Source of the DNA: Chlorella sorokiniana
Taxonomy: Eukaryota > Chlorophyta > Trebouxiophyceae > Chlorellales > Chlorellaceae
Length of the DNA: 64,000 bases
Reading direction: 5' to 3'
Assembly (NCBI GenBank): GCA_025917655.1
Contig: CP084613.1
Location: forward strand, 1,986,001-2,050,000
Shown: one piece after another, positions 33,605-44,486 of the stretch
Numbering within the stretch: the stretch's first letter is position 1
Layout: each line of letters opens with the position of its first letter
The notes under the pieces: model-generated
What the model was told of the DNA's origin: nothing
What the model saw: the letters and a program-made list of their open reading frames with translations, nothing else
The model's database searches: none
Translations under genes and position numbers: made by a program

Positions 33605-35882
33605 TCACTTGTTCACCACACCAGCCTTGACCAAGAACTGCTTGGCGGCATTGAGTGCAGCAATGTCCTCCTCTGGATAGACGAAACCCTTCCTGCCAGA
33701 ACTGCGAGATCTGACAAATACTGCCCTGCTGCCATTAAGGGCGCCGCCAGCCAGCCAGCCTAACAGGCCAACCAAGAACCCATCCAACACCTTGGCTGGG
33801 TTGGCACTCTCCTGCTTGCCCTTAGCTTTAACAAGCTTGGGCGTGGACGCTGAACCCGCTGCGGCTCGTTCGGCGCTCAGCTGCGGCTCGTACACAAATG
33901 AAAATGCTGCCCTCAATTCAGAGGGCCCCGCGCGAATGGGCGCGCTGAAGTGCTGCACACAACTGGAGGATGGCAGAGTCAACCGGTGCCGAAGATGCTG
34001 AGATTGTAACACAGGCACCTCAAAAATCCGGGCACCTGGAAAAAGCGTGTGCCTGCTCACCGCGGGGATGATGGAGGTGAAAGGCCAATCTGCGCAAATT
34101 GAATCAATCCACTGCCTGGTGACTTCTGGGGTGGTTGAGAAGACAAGAGTCTTTAAGATGGGACCTACAATCAGCTTTTCTGCCACAGCAAAGAAGCCCC
34201 TGTAAGGCAGCATAGCAGCGCTGATCAGTTGAATGGGCCTTGTCACACATCTTGCAAGCAGGCTGCACAACAAATAAAGTGTCCTTTCCTCACTTCTTAG
34301 GGTCCCTTAAATCACCCGGCACAATGTATAAAATTTGCAGCGCCATGCGGCGCCAACCCAGCTTCTTCACGGCAGGAGTGAGCTCTGTGGGCTTCAGCGG
34401 AACGCCATCGACAGGCTGTGACGCCAGCTCCCCAGCCAGTACGTCAATGAAGAAGTTGCGGGCAGCGGCATCTAGCAGGTTCTGAGGTGGAACCAACTGC
34501 AGAGGGCCAGCCGCATGCTTGGAAGCTGGGCAAGCATTGCTTGTGCATTGTGTGGAAAGTAGGGCTCAGCTAAGCAAGACTTTCTAAATTGGGAGGTCAA
34601 TGTCAACACTGCCTCTCGGTTCACAGACCTGGTTTGCTACCTACCTCTGGTGGGTTGGATGGCACAGAGATGACAGCGTCCGTCACCAGCAGGGTCTTGG
34701 TAAATTTGTGGAAAAAGGCAGCCTCAATATACGGCCCGATGCCAACACTGCTCACAAACACCTTGTGCTCTATTTCGTCAGCCCATGGCGTGTTGCCATT
34801 ATTGTCAAGCACACCACGTGGGAAAATCCCGAAAAACTGGACCGGAAGGTTAATGGGCCAACTCCATTGACTGCAGTGGGGCAACATGCCATGCAGCTGC
34901 CATTGAACAAGGGACTGTAAGGGAACTTTGCACAATGCCAACCTTCACCTGGGCGCCACCCAAACTTCTGCCTTAGGAAAGCGGCGGCTAAAAGGGCCAA
35001 CAAAAATCTTGTGCTCATCTGCAAAGTTTCAGCAGAGGTGTTGATCGCTGAAAGCAAGTGGCACCGAGACACACGCAAGACAAAGACATAAGCCAATGCA
35101 TGACAAACAAATAATCGCATGCGTCCCTGTCAAGCCCTAGCACCCACATCCGAAAGTTGGCAGCACGATGTATTTAACCCTCTCTCCAGTTCCCTTTTCC
35201 AGCTCCCGTACCATCCGCACACACTCCCCTGCCAACAAACACAAAACTAGACTCTAGCATTGCAGCAAGTGTGCGCAGTATGTAGCAGAATCGCAAAAAT
35301 GGTCGACGCTAGCGTATGAAGTCCGTGTTGTAGGCCCAAGGCATCCCTACACACTTGTCGGGCGATGGGCGCATGCACCCACAAGCCGCCAGATTTCAAA
35401 CGCACTATGGTCATGCGTACCTGCAGCTAGCAGAGTGACTTATGGAATTGCACTGCAGTACCCCGGGACACTACGACCAGGCCAGCGCCCTGCATCTGCA
35501 TTCCACTCACATTTGTGGTCACGTTGCTGCCACCGAGCGACTGGGGCTGCTCGAAGCCCCAGATGACACCCTTTACGATTTCTTTGCAGATTGTAGCCCT
35601 TCTTGTTATGGGTCCCAGAGGAAATGGGTAGCCAGTCAGATTGATGTATGACTGGTCAGCAGTGCTGGACCCGCCCTCTGCGGTCCTTGCGCTGGCGGCC
35701 ACGCCCGCATACCGTCCTCTTCGCTCCGCCAGGCGCGTGTCTAAGCCACGCTCAGCCTTGGTTGCACTGAGCTTACGAGTACTGAATAAGGAAGGACAAT
35801 AAGAAAGCAGGAATGAAGAATGGGTATGCTCCTGGGCTGAGCAGCGCTTGCAGTCCAGCGTTGGCCACCGCACCCTCCACAT
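33605..35882 (-). CDS. DUF4336 protein, probably plastid
   Basis: Eight exons: 35511-35882, 35355-35420, 35148-35228, 34949-35018, 34645-34870, 34294-34496, 34061-34199 and 33605-33952. The core resembles a degenerate metallo-hydrolase family found in cyanobacteria and plastids: LTGYPFPLGPITRRATICKE, VRMTIVRLKSGGLWVHAPIA, VKYIVLPTFG|YEHKIFVGPF, FPKAEVWVAPSQWSWPINLP, FFGIFPRGVLD, TPWADEIEHKVF, FFHKFTKTLLVTDAVISVPS and WPFTSIIPAHFSAPIRAGPS. The C-terminal 100 residues are basic and less conserved. The first 60 residues (Ser/Arg/Ala, no acid cluster) could be a transit peptide; a pyrimidine-rich acceptor inside this stretch suggests a possible extra intron. One C is missing near 35358 (IAR where the family has IAPT). 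Function is unknown in every organism I can recall. Confidence 0.85.
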
Positions 35883-36419
35883 TCCATAGTCATTTGGCCA
35901 TCGCTCAACGCAAACACACCTCCCAAACAGTGTCAGGGCACTGCGCGCTGGGCGGACTTCTCTTTGCGGCGAGAAAGGGGAGGCTGCTGCAAAAGCCTCG
36001 ATTGAGAAGCTGCTAGACTCCTAAATGCATACATCCTATTGGAACCAACCGAAAACGGTCAAAATAAGAAGAAGGGAGGCGCGGGCAGTCATGTAGTGCG
36101 GCCGGTGGAAGGCACGAAAAGTTTCCTTTCGGCCCACAGAGCGGCTCTCTGGCTGCGGTCGCGCTTTCAAAAGAAGTGCATTGGCGTGCCCCGCGCCGCG
36201 CCGCAGCCTGCCCGCTGGCGCCTAGCAGGTGCCGCCGCCCCACTGCCGGCCGCTTCTGCAGCTTGGCCAGGCCTCACTGCTGGCCCCCGCCCCCGGTGGC
36301 CCTGCCTCGGTGTCTGGCTGGTCTCTTACCAGCAGAGGTCACTCCGTTGATAAATCACAAGTGCTGGAATCAGGAGCAGTGGCATAGGGGCGGGCCCAAA
36401 CAGGGGCGGCTGCGGGTCA

Positions 36420-36991
36420 CTAGCGCATGCGTTTGTGCACGTTGCGGGTGGCCAGGACGAAGCTGCCCTTGACCTTGCGCCCGAAGTTCTTGGCCAGCTT
36501 GCCGAATACTTCCCCGCCGCCTTGTCGCTGTAGTGCACCCGAGCATCGTTCCATGCGGGTGCGCTGCTGGCGGTGTCGGCTGGCGCAGCCTCGTAGACTC
36601 TGCTGGCTGGCCAAGGTATTCAACAAGCTGGCCAAGAACTTCGGGCGCACCCAGCCGCCGTGCACCGCTGGTCAGCACCGCCCCCAGCTGCTCTGCTGCA
36701 GTCTGGCGCTTGTAGGCCCTTGGAGGCTTTGGCCTGGACTGCCTGCACCTGCTGCTGGCCCTGGCGAGTGATGCGAGGGGCTTGGGCAGCTTTGACGGCA
36801 GCTGAAACCAGCGCTGCGGCAGCTGGGCGGCGCAGCACCCCGTGCAGGCACTTGTCGTGGATGCGGGTGCCCGCGTGCAGCGCCACATACCCCTGGTAAC
36901 TTGCTGGATTAAGTTGACGGTGGTTGGAGGCCGTTACAGCCTGCCCATAGACCACACAGATCGCGGGCGTGCCGCTGACCGGGTCCCCCAT
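36420..36991 (-). CDS. Hypothetical Ala/Gln-rich helical protein
   Basis: From the ATG at 36991 (MGDPVSGTPAICVVYGQAVT) the frame reads through YVALHAGTRIHDKCLHGVLR and AAALVSAAVKAAQAPRITRQ to QAVQAKASK. Amphipathic sequence then resumes in another frame with AYKRQTAAEQLGAVLTSGAR, and a third frame ends FGKLAKNFGRKVKGSFVLAT before the stop at 36420. The sustained helical, basic character suggests coding, but two frame changes are needed and no family is recognised. It may be an eroded gene or a mobile-element remnant. Splice sites that would join the frames were not found. Confidence 0.25.
36477..36648. repeat. Inverted repeat, about 35-bp arms, 100-bp loop
   Basis: The arm at 36477-36511 (gcgcccgaagttcttggcc, then agcttg) is the reverse complement of 36613-36648 with about three mismatches. 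Both arms encode the same peptide, KLAKNFGR, on opposite strands. The transcript could fold into a long hairpin. Confidence 0.6.
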
Positions 36992-37071
36992 AGCCCAGCG
37001 GCCACTAAAATCTTCAAAAAAGCATCAGAATACATTTGCAGAAGTGAATGTAGGCCCCGGGAGAGATTTCT

Positions 37072-37104
37072 AACATCGCGCACGGGGATGTGCTGGCGCC
37101 TACC
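37072..37104. repeat. 33-bp dispersed repeat, copy B
   Basis: Second copy of the element at 26793-26825; 32 of 33 bases agree. It lies about 330 bp upstream of the SAP-SPIRAL1 start codon, in the same orientation as copy A. Confidence 0.6.
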
Positions 37105-37432
37105 TCTGCCCCTGGCTTGCAGCGAGGGCGACGCATTACTAACTTGACGCGGACAAACGCCAAGATTTTGCGGCGAAGAATGCAGTGGAACTTGACCGTA
37201 AATTGAAACCCGTACCTCTCCATTTCGTACCTCGGTTCTTCTTCATTCTTCTCTGTCGCATCTTCGTCGCCCCCGAATCACTTTATTCACGCGTTTCGCG
37301 AAGTAGCACGAGTGTGAAGGTGAGACCCACAGACAGCACGCGAACCGCCATTCCCGTCACTGTGCCCTACACACGGCGCAAACGATGTTTGCAGGTTGCC
37401 ATCCTCCGAAGCTAATACACACAGTCGGCCTC

Positions 37433-38184
37433 ATGTCCGGCAAGCAAGAGATTGAAGATCAACTCAAAGTCAGTGGCGCCTGCTTGCTTTCAGCTAGAGT
37501 AAAACCAGACCGCATACGTGACCCTGTCGTGTGTCGGCCGTGCAGATGCTGCTGCTGAAGGATTTAAGGATTCAGTGTCGCGCTCGTGGCCTCAACCCTG
37601 GCGGCAGCCGAGAGGCTCTCCAGGAGCGCGTGCGCGACCACATGCTGGAGACGGGTGATGTGTAAGTCAGTCAGGACCCGGATGGTAGATGCTTAGCCTG
37701 AGATCGTATTCACCCAGGAGGATATGCTCGCATGGCCGGGTCACTCTGTGCGACAGCTGGTTCCAGAAAGCAGGCTACTTAGTTAGACATGCCACCCCAC
37801 TGGTTGTGCAGTAAGCTAGTGACTGAGTTCAATGGTGAGGTTTCGCATGGCGTGCCACCAGCACCCGCTTCCAAGAAGGATGATACCGAAGGCCAGATTG
37901 GCGTTACCAACAACAACTTCGTCAGGAGCCAAGGCCAGAATGTTGGGTGCGTTGACTTTGTCTCGGTCACTGCCGCTGCTTGATGGCTAATGGGCCATGG
38001 ACTGACGATCCAGGACCAGCATGCCTATTGCATTATGTAGTTCTCAGCCTTGCGACTCCATTCACTGCTGCAAGCCTGACTCGCTGGTGCCCTGGTTATT
38101 GCTTGCAGCAATTTCATCACAGACCGACCCACTTCTCGTGTCCTGGCCCCACCTGGCGGCAGCAGCTCTGTGGTGCTGGGCTAA
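37433..38184 (+). CDS. SPIRAL1-like microtubule protein with N-terminal SAP domain
   Basis: Four exons (37433-37468, 37546-37661, 37812-37946, 38109-38184) join with phases intact. After a short start (MSGKQEIEDQLK) comes a SAP-like helix-extended-helix motif, LLLKDLRIQCRARGLNPGGS with the family Gly and REALQERVRDHMLET; SAP domains bind DNA or RNA. The C-terminal half holds the SPIRAL1 signature: NNNFVRSQGQNVG joined to NFITDRPTSRVLAPPGG, which matches NNYARAEGQNTGNFLTDRPS in Arabidopsis SPIRAL1, a small protein that stabilises cortical microtubules. The plant protein repeats a GGGSSLDYLF motif at both ends. Here only the C-terminal copy remains, in altered form (GGSSSVVLG), and the N-terminal copy is replaced by SAP. 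Total about 120 residues. I know of no such fusion in land plants. Confidence 0.8.
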
Positions 38185-38411
38185 GTCTGCTCCCATGGTT
38201 TAGATTGGCAACGCGGCAGGCATTGCATCATGCATGCGTAGTAGACGATCAGCGACAGGAATCTACGGTGTAAAGGCCTGCTCTGTGGACGGATGTCCCC
38301 ATCAGATCGAGGTTTGGCATAGGCAGCGGAAAGGTAGCACATTTCAAGCACGCAGCATCGGCGGTGCTGGTATTGGGTGAACTTTGAATCAAACAAAGAA
38401 AGGAAAGCAGC

Positions 38412-41400
38412 TCAGGGCAACAAAGGTGCACGCTTGGCTTGCAATAACCGTGCTGACGGCTTGTTGGACGGTGGGTTCTTTGCCAGAGCAGTCTGCGTTT
38501 GCAACAGGTCGTCTTGCGCTTTGATTTTGCGCAAGCGGCTCCGAATTTCAGCAAATGATGGGCGCAGGGGTGCATTGTGACGCCAGCACTCCTTCAGCAG
38601 CCTTGCAATAGGCGCAGGGCAGCCAGTGGGGATTGGCAGTCGTCGCCGCTCAACTGCGACCGCAAAGATTATCTGCATTGGGGTTTCATACTCCTCCCAT
38701 GCTGGCCGTCCAGCTAGGAGCTGCAGCAGCAGTGCTGCATGGTGAGAAAACAGGTGAACCAATATAGCAAACTGGCCCCGAGACTGCGCACCTCCCACAT
38801 AATGATTGCCCATGAGTAGACATCGCATCGCTCGTCTATGTATCCTGCCTGCAAGAAGGGGGACCCCTCCTCCAAACAGAGGCGTGTGGTGAAACAAGGA
38901 AGGGGCGTTGTTGATGCACCCTCCTTTCCAGCACCACCACGGTCGAAGATCGCTGTCTCGCTGCACGCCTAGCATGGCACACCCTCCTACCCACCTCCAT
39001 TGCCTCTGGCGATGTGTAGGCTGCTGTGCCAGCAACCTGCAGTGGCAGAAAAGGCACGCTTCTTGTTATCACTGGCTTCATACATGGCTATCCTCACATT
39101 TCCATGAGCATCGCGTACCTTGTTAACAAAGATATGGGCGGTTCGCTTTGTCACCGCCAAACCAAAGTCTGCCACTCGTGCGCGGCCATCCCTGCCTAGC
39201 AGAACATTGCGCGCAGAGAGATCCCGGTGCACCACCGGTGGGCGCTGCGCGTGACAATGCTCCAAAGCTGCTGATGTGTCCTCAGCAATGGCCATGAACC
39301 TGCCGTATTCTGGTCGAACGCAGTCTACACGCAGCTTGTCATGCAAGCTGGCAACTGCAAGCTCCTGCAGGATGCACGTGGGGATGGTTGTTTGCAAGAA
39401 GACAGCGCGTCAACTGTTGCCTGTGAATGGAGCCTGGCATACCTGCACAACTGCAAGAGGAGCTTCCAAACAGGCTCCAAGCAGTTGAATAATGCCAGGG
39501 TGATGGCCAAGAGTGGCCATCACAGTAATTTCCCTGGACGGAACTTGCAAAAATTGTCAGTAGCAGAGCAAACAGGTTGCAAGCAGAGGCAGTCCTGACC
39601 TGACAAATGCCTCGCCATCAGAGTTGGGGTGGAGCAGTTTCACTGCTACAGCTTGTCCCTCCCAAGTTGCAGCATAAACACAGCCTGATGCCCCCAGTCC
39701 AAGCAACTTTGTCATATGCACATTATCCTGCCAAAGGTTGACATCGTGATTCCATGAAATCGGATGGGAGCAAGGACACCCACGTCATACCTTGAACTCC
39801 TCAGAGGTCAGCAATCGAAAACCTGGCATTTTGATCGAGCGAAGGATAGTGTCTGGGATGCTTGGAGCCTGTCGCTGTAGCAGCTGCTGAATGCTGGACG
39901 AGCCTTTCGCGGAGTGGGCTTTAAGCAGCATCCCATTCAAGCTGGCCCGCCGTTGAATCTTTGTCAGCCGTTTGTCAGCTTGCTGTTCTTGGGACTGCAC
40001 ATCTGCTGCACTCCACTCAGCTAATTCAGGACCTCCCTGACTGCAAATGGCAATAAGATCGTTAGGCAGCACTGTTTTTGCTGCTGTGAGCTTTCGCTGA
40101 ACGTGTTCCGTTGCGGTGCTGTTTACGATGCTTGGGAGCCTACTGCCGCTGCTCTGCAGCTGTGATAAATTCATGTCCGGACTCGCAGCTAGCAGCTCAA
40201 GCACCATCTTAGTCCGATTTGCTGGAATTGAGGGGCTGCCCGGCCCACTGTCTGGCAACGATTGTGTGTGCCCAGTGTCGCCAAAGAGTGGATTGGAAAA
40301 GCTTGTGCATGGGGAAAAAGCATTGCCTGCTGGTGCCCATTCAACTTTAGTTCTGTCTCTGTACCTGACAGATGCGTCTACCATCGCAGACCACTGGAAA
40401 GCAGATTTCTCCACGCCGCAGGAAGCATGTTGCTGCGAGTTCCCATATGAATCGCAGAGCAGCTCAGCTCCACTGGTGGATGCCTCAGAGACCACCACAG
40501 CGCAATCCTCCTGCTCGACCCGATGTATCCCTTGTTCAGCCGCTGTCCCTGCATCGGGCATTCCTGGAGGGTTGCTGACAGCAGGCTGCGAACCCTGCTG
40601 GATGCCGCCACAAAACACTGCTTTCATTGCCGCCGCCTCAAGGTCTGACAAGCGCCTCATTTCTTGGCTCTTGGCACTCCTGTGCTTGAAGACAAAAGCT
40701 GCTGCAAGTATAGCAAGGCCAGCAGCCATCAACAAAACCAATGGCCATGACGATGCTGGAATGGTAGGCACGCTCATTCGCGAGACTGTTAAGAATGTCT
40801 TGATTACTGGTCTCATTGCTGCATGTGCTCCAGCAGCAAATCTGGCTGTTGCACCGCACATTGCACCATGATCTTGTTCTGCTCTGGTGTTGCTGCTGCT
40901 GTCCAAGCCAATGTCAGTGCCGCTCTTGCTCCCTGCTCCATGTGAGTCGGCATGGACCGTTTGGATGCTAGGTGCTGAAGACAGCGTCACTGCTTCCTTC
41001 CTGACGATTGTTGCAAGGTCATGGATTTCTGTGTCAAACAGACTGTCCACTGCGCTCAGCTGACGCACATAAATCTGGGATGTGGGCTTGTTTGATGCGG
41101 CTGCAGCTGAGTAGGCGGGGCTTACAGCTGCAGCGTGCTGTGCAACCTGAGCGGGCAGATCGGCACGAGCAGATTTGCTTCGAGCGTCTACATGCCTAGC
41201 GTGTGCAGGGGCAGGCATCTGGTCAGCAAGTTCTTCAGAAGCAAAGTGTTTTGCGGTGCTGCAATCTATCAAACCATAGCGACACCATAATGCATGCAGG
41301 TTGAGCTGCTCCGTTGCTAATTCTGACCCTGCGCGCAAGGTGTTGAAAAGACTCTTGAGAATGCCGGCGCTACCAAGGCGAATTAAACGCGGTAGGTACT

Positions 41401-41486
41401 CTACGACCTGCGCGACAGCCAAGGCGCTGGAACAACAAGACCAGGAGTGCGGCACGCCATAGTGCGCCCCCACAGAAAGTCGCCAT
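38412..41486 (-). CDS. Membrane TKL-type protein kinase
   Basis: Exons: 39791-41473 (or from 41486), 39600-39727, 39443-39533, 39119-39364, 38995-39036, 38792-38848 and 38412-38720. An unconserved N-terminal ectodomain of about 240 residues is followed by one transmembrane helix, SSWPLVLLMAAGLAILAAAF, with the basic stop FKHRSAK. The juxtamembrane region is about 250 residues, Ser/Gln-rich. The kinase domain is complete: LLGLGASGCVYAATWEGQAV (Gly loop), AVKLLH (ATP lysine), VVHRDLSARNVLLGRDGRAR (catalytic loop), VADFGL (DFG), GTAAYTSPEAME (APE-like), DVYSWAIIMWE and LLAGRPAWEEYETP. HRDLSARN is the Tyr-kinase-like variant seen in plant TKLs. An alternative ATG at 41486 in the next frame gives a good signal peptide (MATFCGGALWRAALLVLLFQ), implying a one-base slip or a small intron near 41410. 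Confidence 0.85.
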
Positions 41487-42112
41487 AGCCCGACTCACAC
41501 TCCCGCAGCATGCGAGGTGAAACAGCGACAAAGCTGTTAAGTCAACAAGGCCAACATCGAGATGCACCATCACCGCAGTACAAAACTTGTCCGTTCGCCT
41601 GGTGATGTGCCAGAAATAGTGCCTTGCATTCGAGATTATCTTATAGAACGGGCGGACGGGCGCTTGAGACTGCGCAGCCGAAGATGCGACCTGCGGCGGG
41701 GTGGCGCCAGGCCGCCTTTCGCGGACCACCGCAGGCACCCACAGTTCACCCACAGTTCACGAGACAGCTGATGTGCCTGATTGTTAGTTTGGCTGCTGCA
41801 TTAGTCGAGGAATTGCTTTTTGCTCAGGACAAGGCAATGCAGCCTGGCAGCCATCACATAAAGTTGCCCAGCTGCAAGGAGCAGAATCATGCCAGCGGGG
41901 TGTGCTGCAGCCGCTTGAATGCATGCGTCACTTAAATAAAGGAACCAGGCGTTTAAAGGAATGGAGAGATGGGAATCTGCATTTGATCCCGTCTATTACG
42001 ACGCAAACGGTCAGGGAAGAATAACACAAGGCCAAGAAAGCGCCATGGACAGGCCAGGAAACCACGAAATGGGACACACATGCTGGCTGCTTAAGCGTAC
42101 ATGTGGCACACA
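41487..42112. other. Intergenic region between kinase and protease genes
   Basis: No gene supported. It contains the kinase promoter and the 3' untranslated region of the cysteine protease gene. A minus-strand frame at 41490-41753 lacks family similarity. Confidence 0.35.
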
Positions 42113-44178
42113 TCAGTTGAAGATACGACGGGGGCGGAATGGTCCCCACCAGAAACGCGACTTGGTGTGTGCAGGCTGCTTTTCAACCATGGGCCCTGAG
42201 CCCTTCAAACCGGCGCCAGCCTGTGCCAGGCAGCGACCCGCAACCGTGTCGCAAACAGGAAGGTCCTGCGGGCAGCAGTGCTGCTGATCGTCGCAGCAGG
42301 TGGCGTTGGGCAGCGGGCAGCAGGCCCAGGTGAAGCAAAAGCCGAAGAACTCGCGCATGCAGCAGCAGGTGTTGTCAGGTGGGCACTGTGTTGTGTCATC
42401 GCACGACACGGGCTGCGGCTCGGGGGCTCAGGGCCGGGACCAGGTGGTGTAGGTGGAGGCTCTGGCGGGTTGGGCCCCTTCTTGATTGGGAAGAGAGGCC
42501 TGCATGGCGATCCCGCACTGCCCCTCGGCGCCAAGGTTGCGCAGCAGGCGGATGTAGCCCTTGTCGCCCCACTCCGGGCCCCAACTGTTCTTGACAAGCC
42601 AGTAAGGCAAGTGATGGGTGCCGTTGGAAGCGTTGCCATAGCCCACAACCAGGACGCCGTGATCGAGGGCAGTTCCGCATTCAGCATCAAACACGCCGCC
42701 GCCATACAGCTGGAAGGCACGCTGCGGGAGAGGATGGGAGGGGAAAGAAGTTGATAGGGGGCCTAGCAACTATGAGCCTCAACAGGCGCATAAGATAAAT
42801 GGTGCGCTGTGTGTTATCTGCAGATACAATGCTGGGATGCACAGACAAGTATACTCAAATGGTTGTAACCTGATCTGCCTCGATGGCCACGGAGACCGGT
42901 TGGTTGGCCACCGCCTTGAGCAGCGCATGCTCATCATTGGGCGGCACGTCCTGGTAGTCGTCGATAGTCACGACGTGACGCCGCATCTTGTTGTCCTGGC
43001 ACGTGCCTTCTTCCGCCTGTAGGTGCATGCACAGAAGCAGCTCGATAGTGTGTTCTTTCCTAACGACAGCCTGAGCTCAATCATTGGAGCTTAATCACTG
43101 ACAAGCTCGCATGCCGCGCGGGAGGTTTTTGTCACGAAGAGGATAAAGGCCTCACCGTGTACGGGTAGTCCTCCTCGGTGTCTATGCCGCCGTTCTTGAT
43201 GATGAACTCAAAGGCAAAGTCCATCAGCCCACCATGGCAGCCGTTGTCGCGCTCGCGATCGCAGTCCACCAGCATTTGCTCACTCAGCGATGTAAGGTTG
43301 CCAGTGGCGATCGCACTAGCGCCCTCCACAGCACCGGTGGTGCTGAAGGCCCAGCAAGAACCGCACAACAACTGGTTCTTCACCTGCACCAAGCAAGCCA
43401 AGCCCTGGGGCGCCACTCAGCGACAGATGCGGCCAGAGCTACAAGAATGTTGAATGCACTGAGCGCGATGGAGTTGAAATCAAGATGGCGTGCATTTGTA
43501 CGAACCCGGGTAACTGCTCCTTTGGCAACCCAGTCGACCTCTTTGGGTGGTACAGTCTCTTCATAAATGAACGGGCTTGAAGAGCGCAGCGGCCGCTGCT
43601 TGCGCAGGTCACTGTTGTAACCCAGAGCGTGGGTCCTGTACTCATCTGGAGTCAGATCTGCAAAGACACTCATGCCAAGCTGCATACATAGAAAGGGAGA
43701 AAGGTGAGAAGGCACCGGCAGCGAACCTGCAGGAGACACGGTTCCGGTGCAGTGCAACGTACCCAGTGGGTGGTGTGCCTAGAGTTGTATTCTTGCACAA
43801 AGCGCAAGTTGTCCAGCCAGGCAGCAAATCGGCGCTCATACTCCTGCATGAAAACAAGCAACTATAGAAACACACAAAAAGCGGCTGTGCAGCCAAACTC
43901 TGTGGGCCGGCAGATCGTTCACACCCCGACGTTGGCGTAAACCTTTTCCAAACTATGCGCCCAGAAATCGAATGCCTCGCGAGGGGAAATCTGCAGGCGT
44001 GTCGGTGAAGCGGGTGAGTTCCGACAAAACCTGATTCGAGCCAACGCGACGAGAAAGATAAAACTGGCTCCATCAAACTGACCAATGCCTGCTGCACAAA
44101 TAGCTTGTGGTCTTGAATGGGAAACCCCGCCGCGACAGAGGCCAGGGCGATTGCAAGGCACAACTGGAGGACACGCAT
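42113..44178 (-). CDS. Papain-like cysteine protease with granulin domain (RD21 type)
   Basis: A secreted or vacuolar protease. Exons: 44083-44178, 43925-43990, 43763-43843, 43506-43679, 43156-43383, 42870-43016 and 42113-42721. The signal peptide is [19 protein letters not shown]. The I29 prodomain has [34 protein letters not shown] and [10 protein letters not shown]. The mature enzyme has [18 protein letters not shown] with the catalytic Cys, [26 protein letters not shown] with the His, and [20 protein letters not shown] with the Asn, so the triad is intact. A Pro-rich linker ([20 protein letters not shown]) leads to a granulin domain full of Cys pairs ([29 protein letters not shown]). Land-plant RD21 has the same order. 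Two frame slips flank the linker (near 42505, and a C-run near 42427); removing them restores the family reading. Confidence 0.93.
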
Positions 44179-44486
44179 CGTCCTTGGTTTCCCCGTGAGG
44201 CCCGCAAGGAGTGACAGAATGGCTTGCGGGATTGTTCAGCGGAGAAAATTTGTCATGGTGCCGCTGTGCGTACTGTGGGCAGGACACTAGGAACTTGGCG
44301 ACCCACTGCTCCTCTAACAGAGTGATGGCCACCTACATTGTCCATACCGACTTTTGACTTCCGCGTTTGCGGGCGACCATCGAAGCGCCATCTGTTGTTT
44401 GTTGTCGAGCAGCTTGCGACAGGCGCTGTCTCCTGTCGGCCCGGCATTACGCAGTGCGATACGGTGTGCAATCTGTTCCGAGAGGG

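Larger units (their letters stand above)
35883..37432. other. Long stretch without a recognised gene
   Basis: About 1.5 kb. It contains an inverted repeat (36477-36648), the second copy of the 33-bp repeat (37072-37104) and a set of Ala/Gln-rich minus-strand frames, but no known protein family. The left part is the presumed promoter of the DUF4336 gene; the right part precedes the SAP-SPIRAL1 gene. Confidence 0.4.

Noticed and set aside
40116-40871. Plus-strand open frame of 251 codons inside the kinase gene
   Set aside because: It is antisense to the continuous kinase ectodomain and juxtamembrane exon; no splice signals or family support it.
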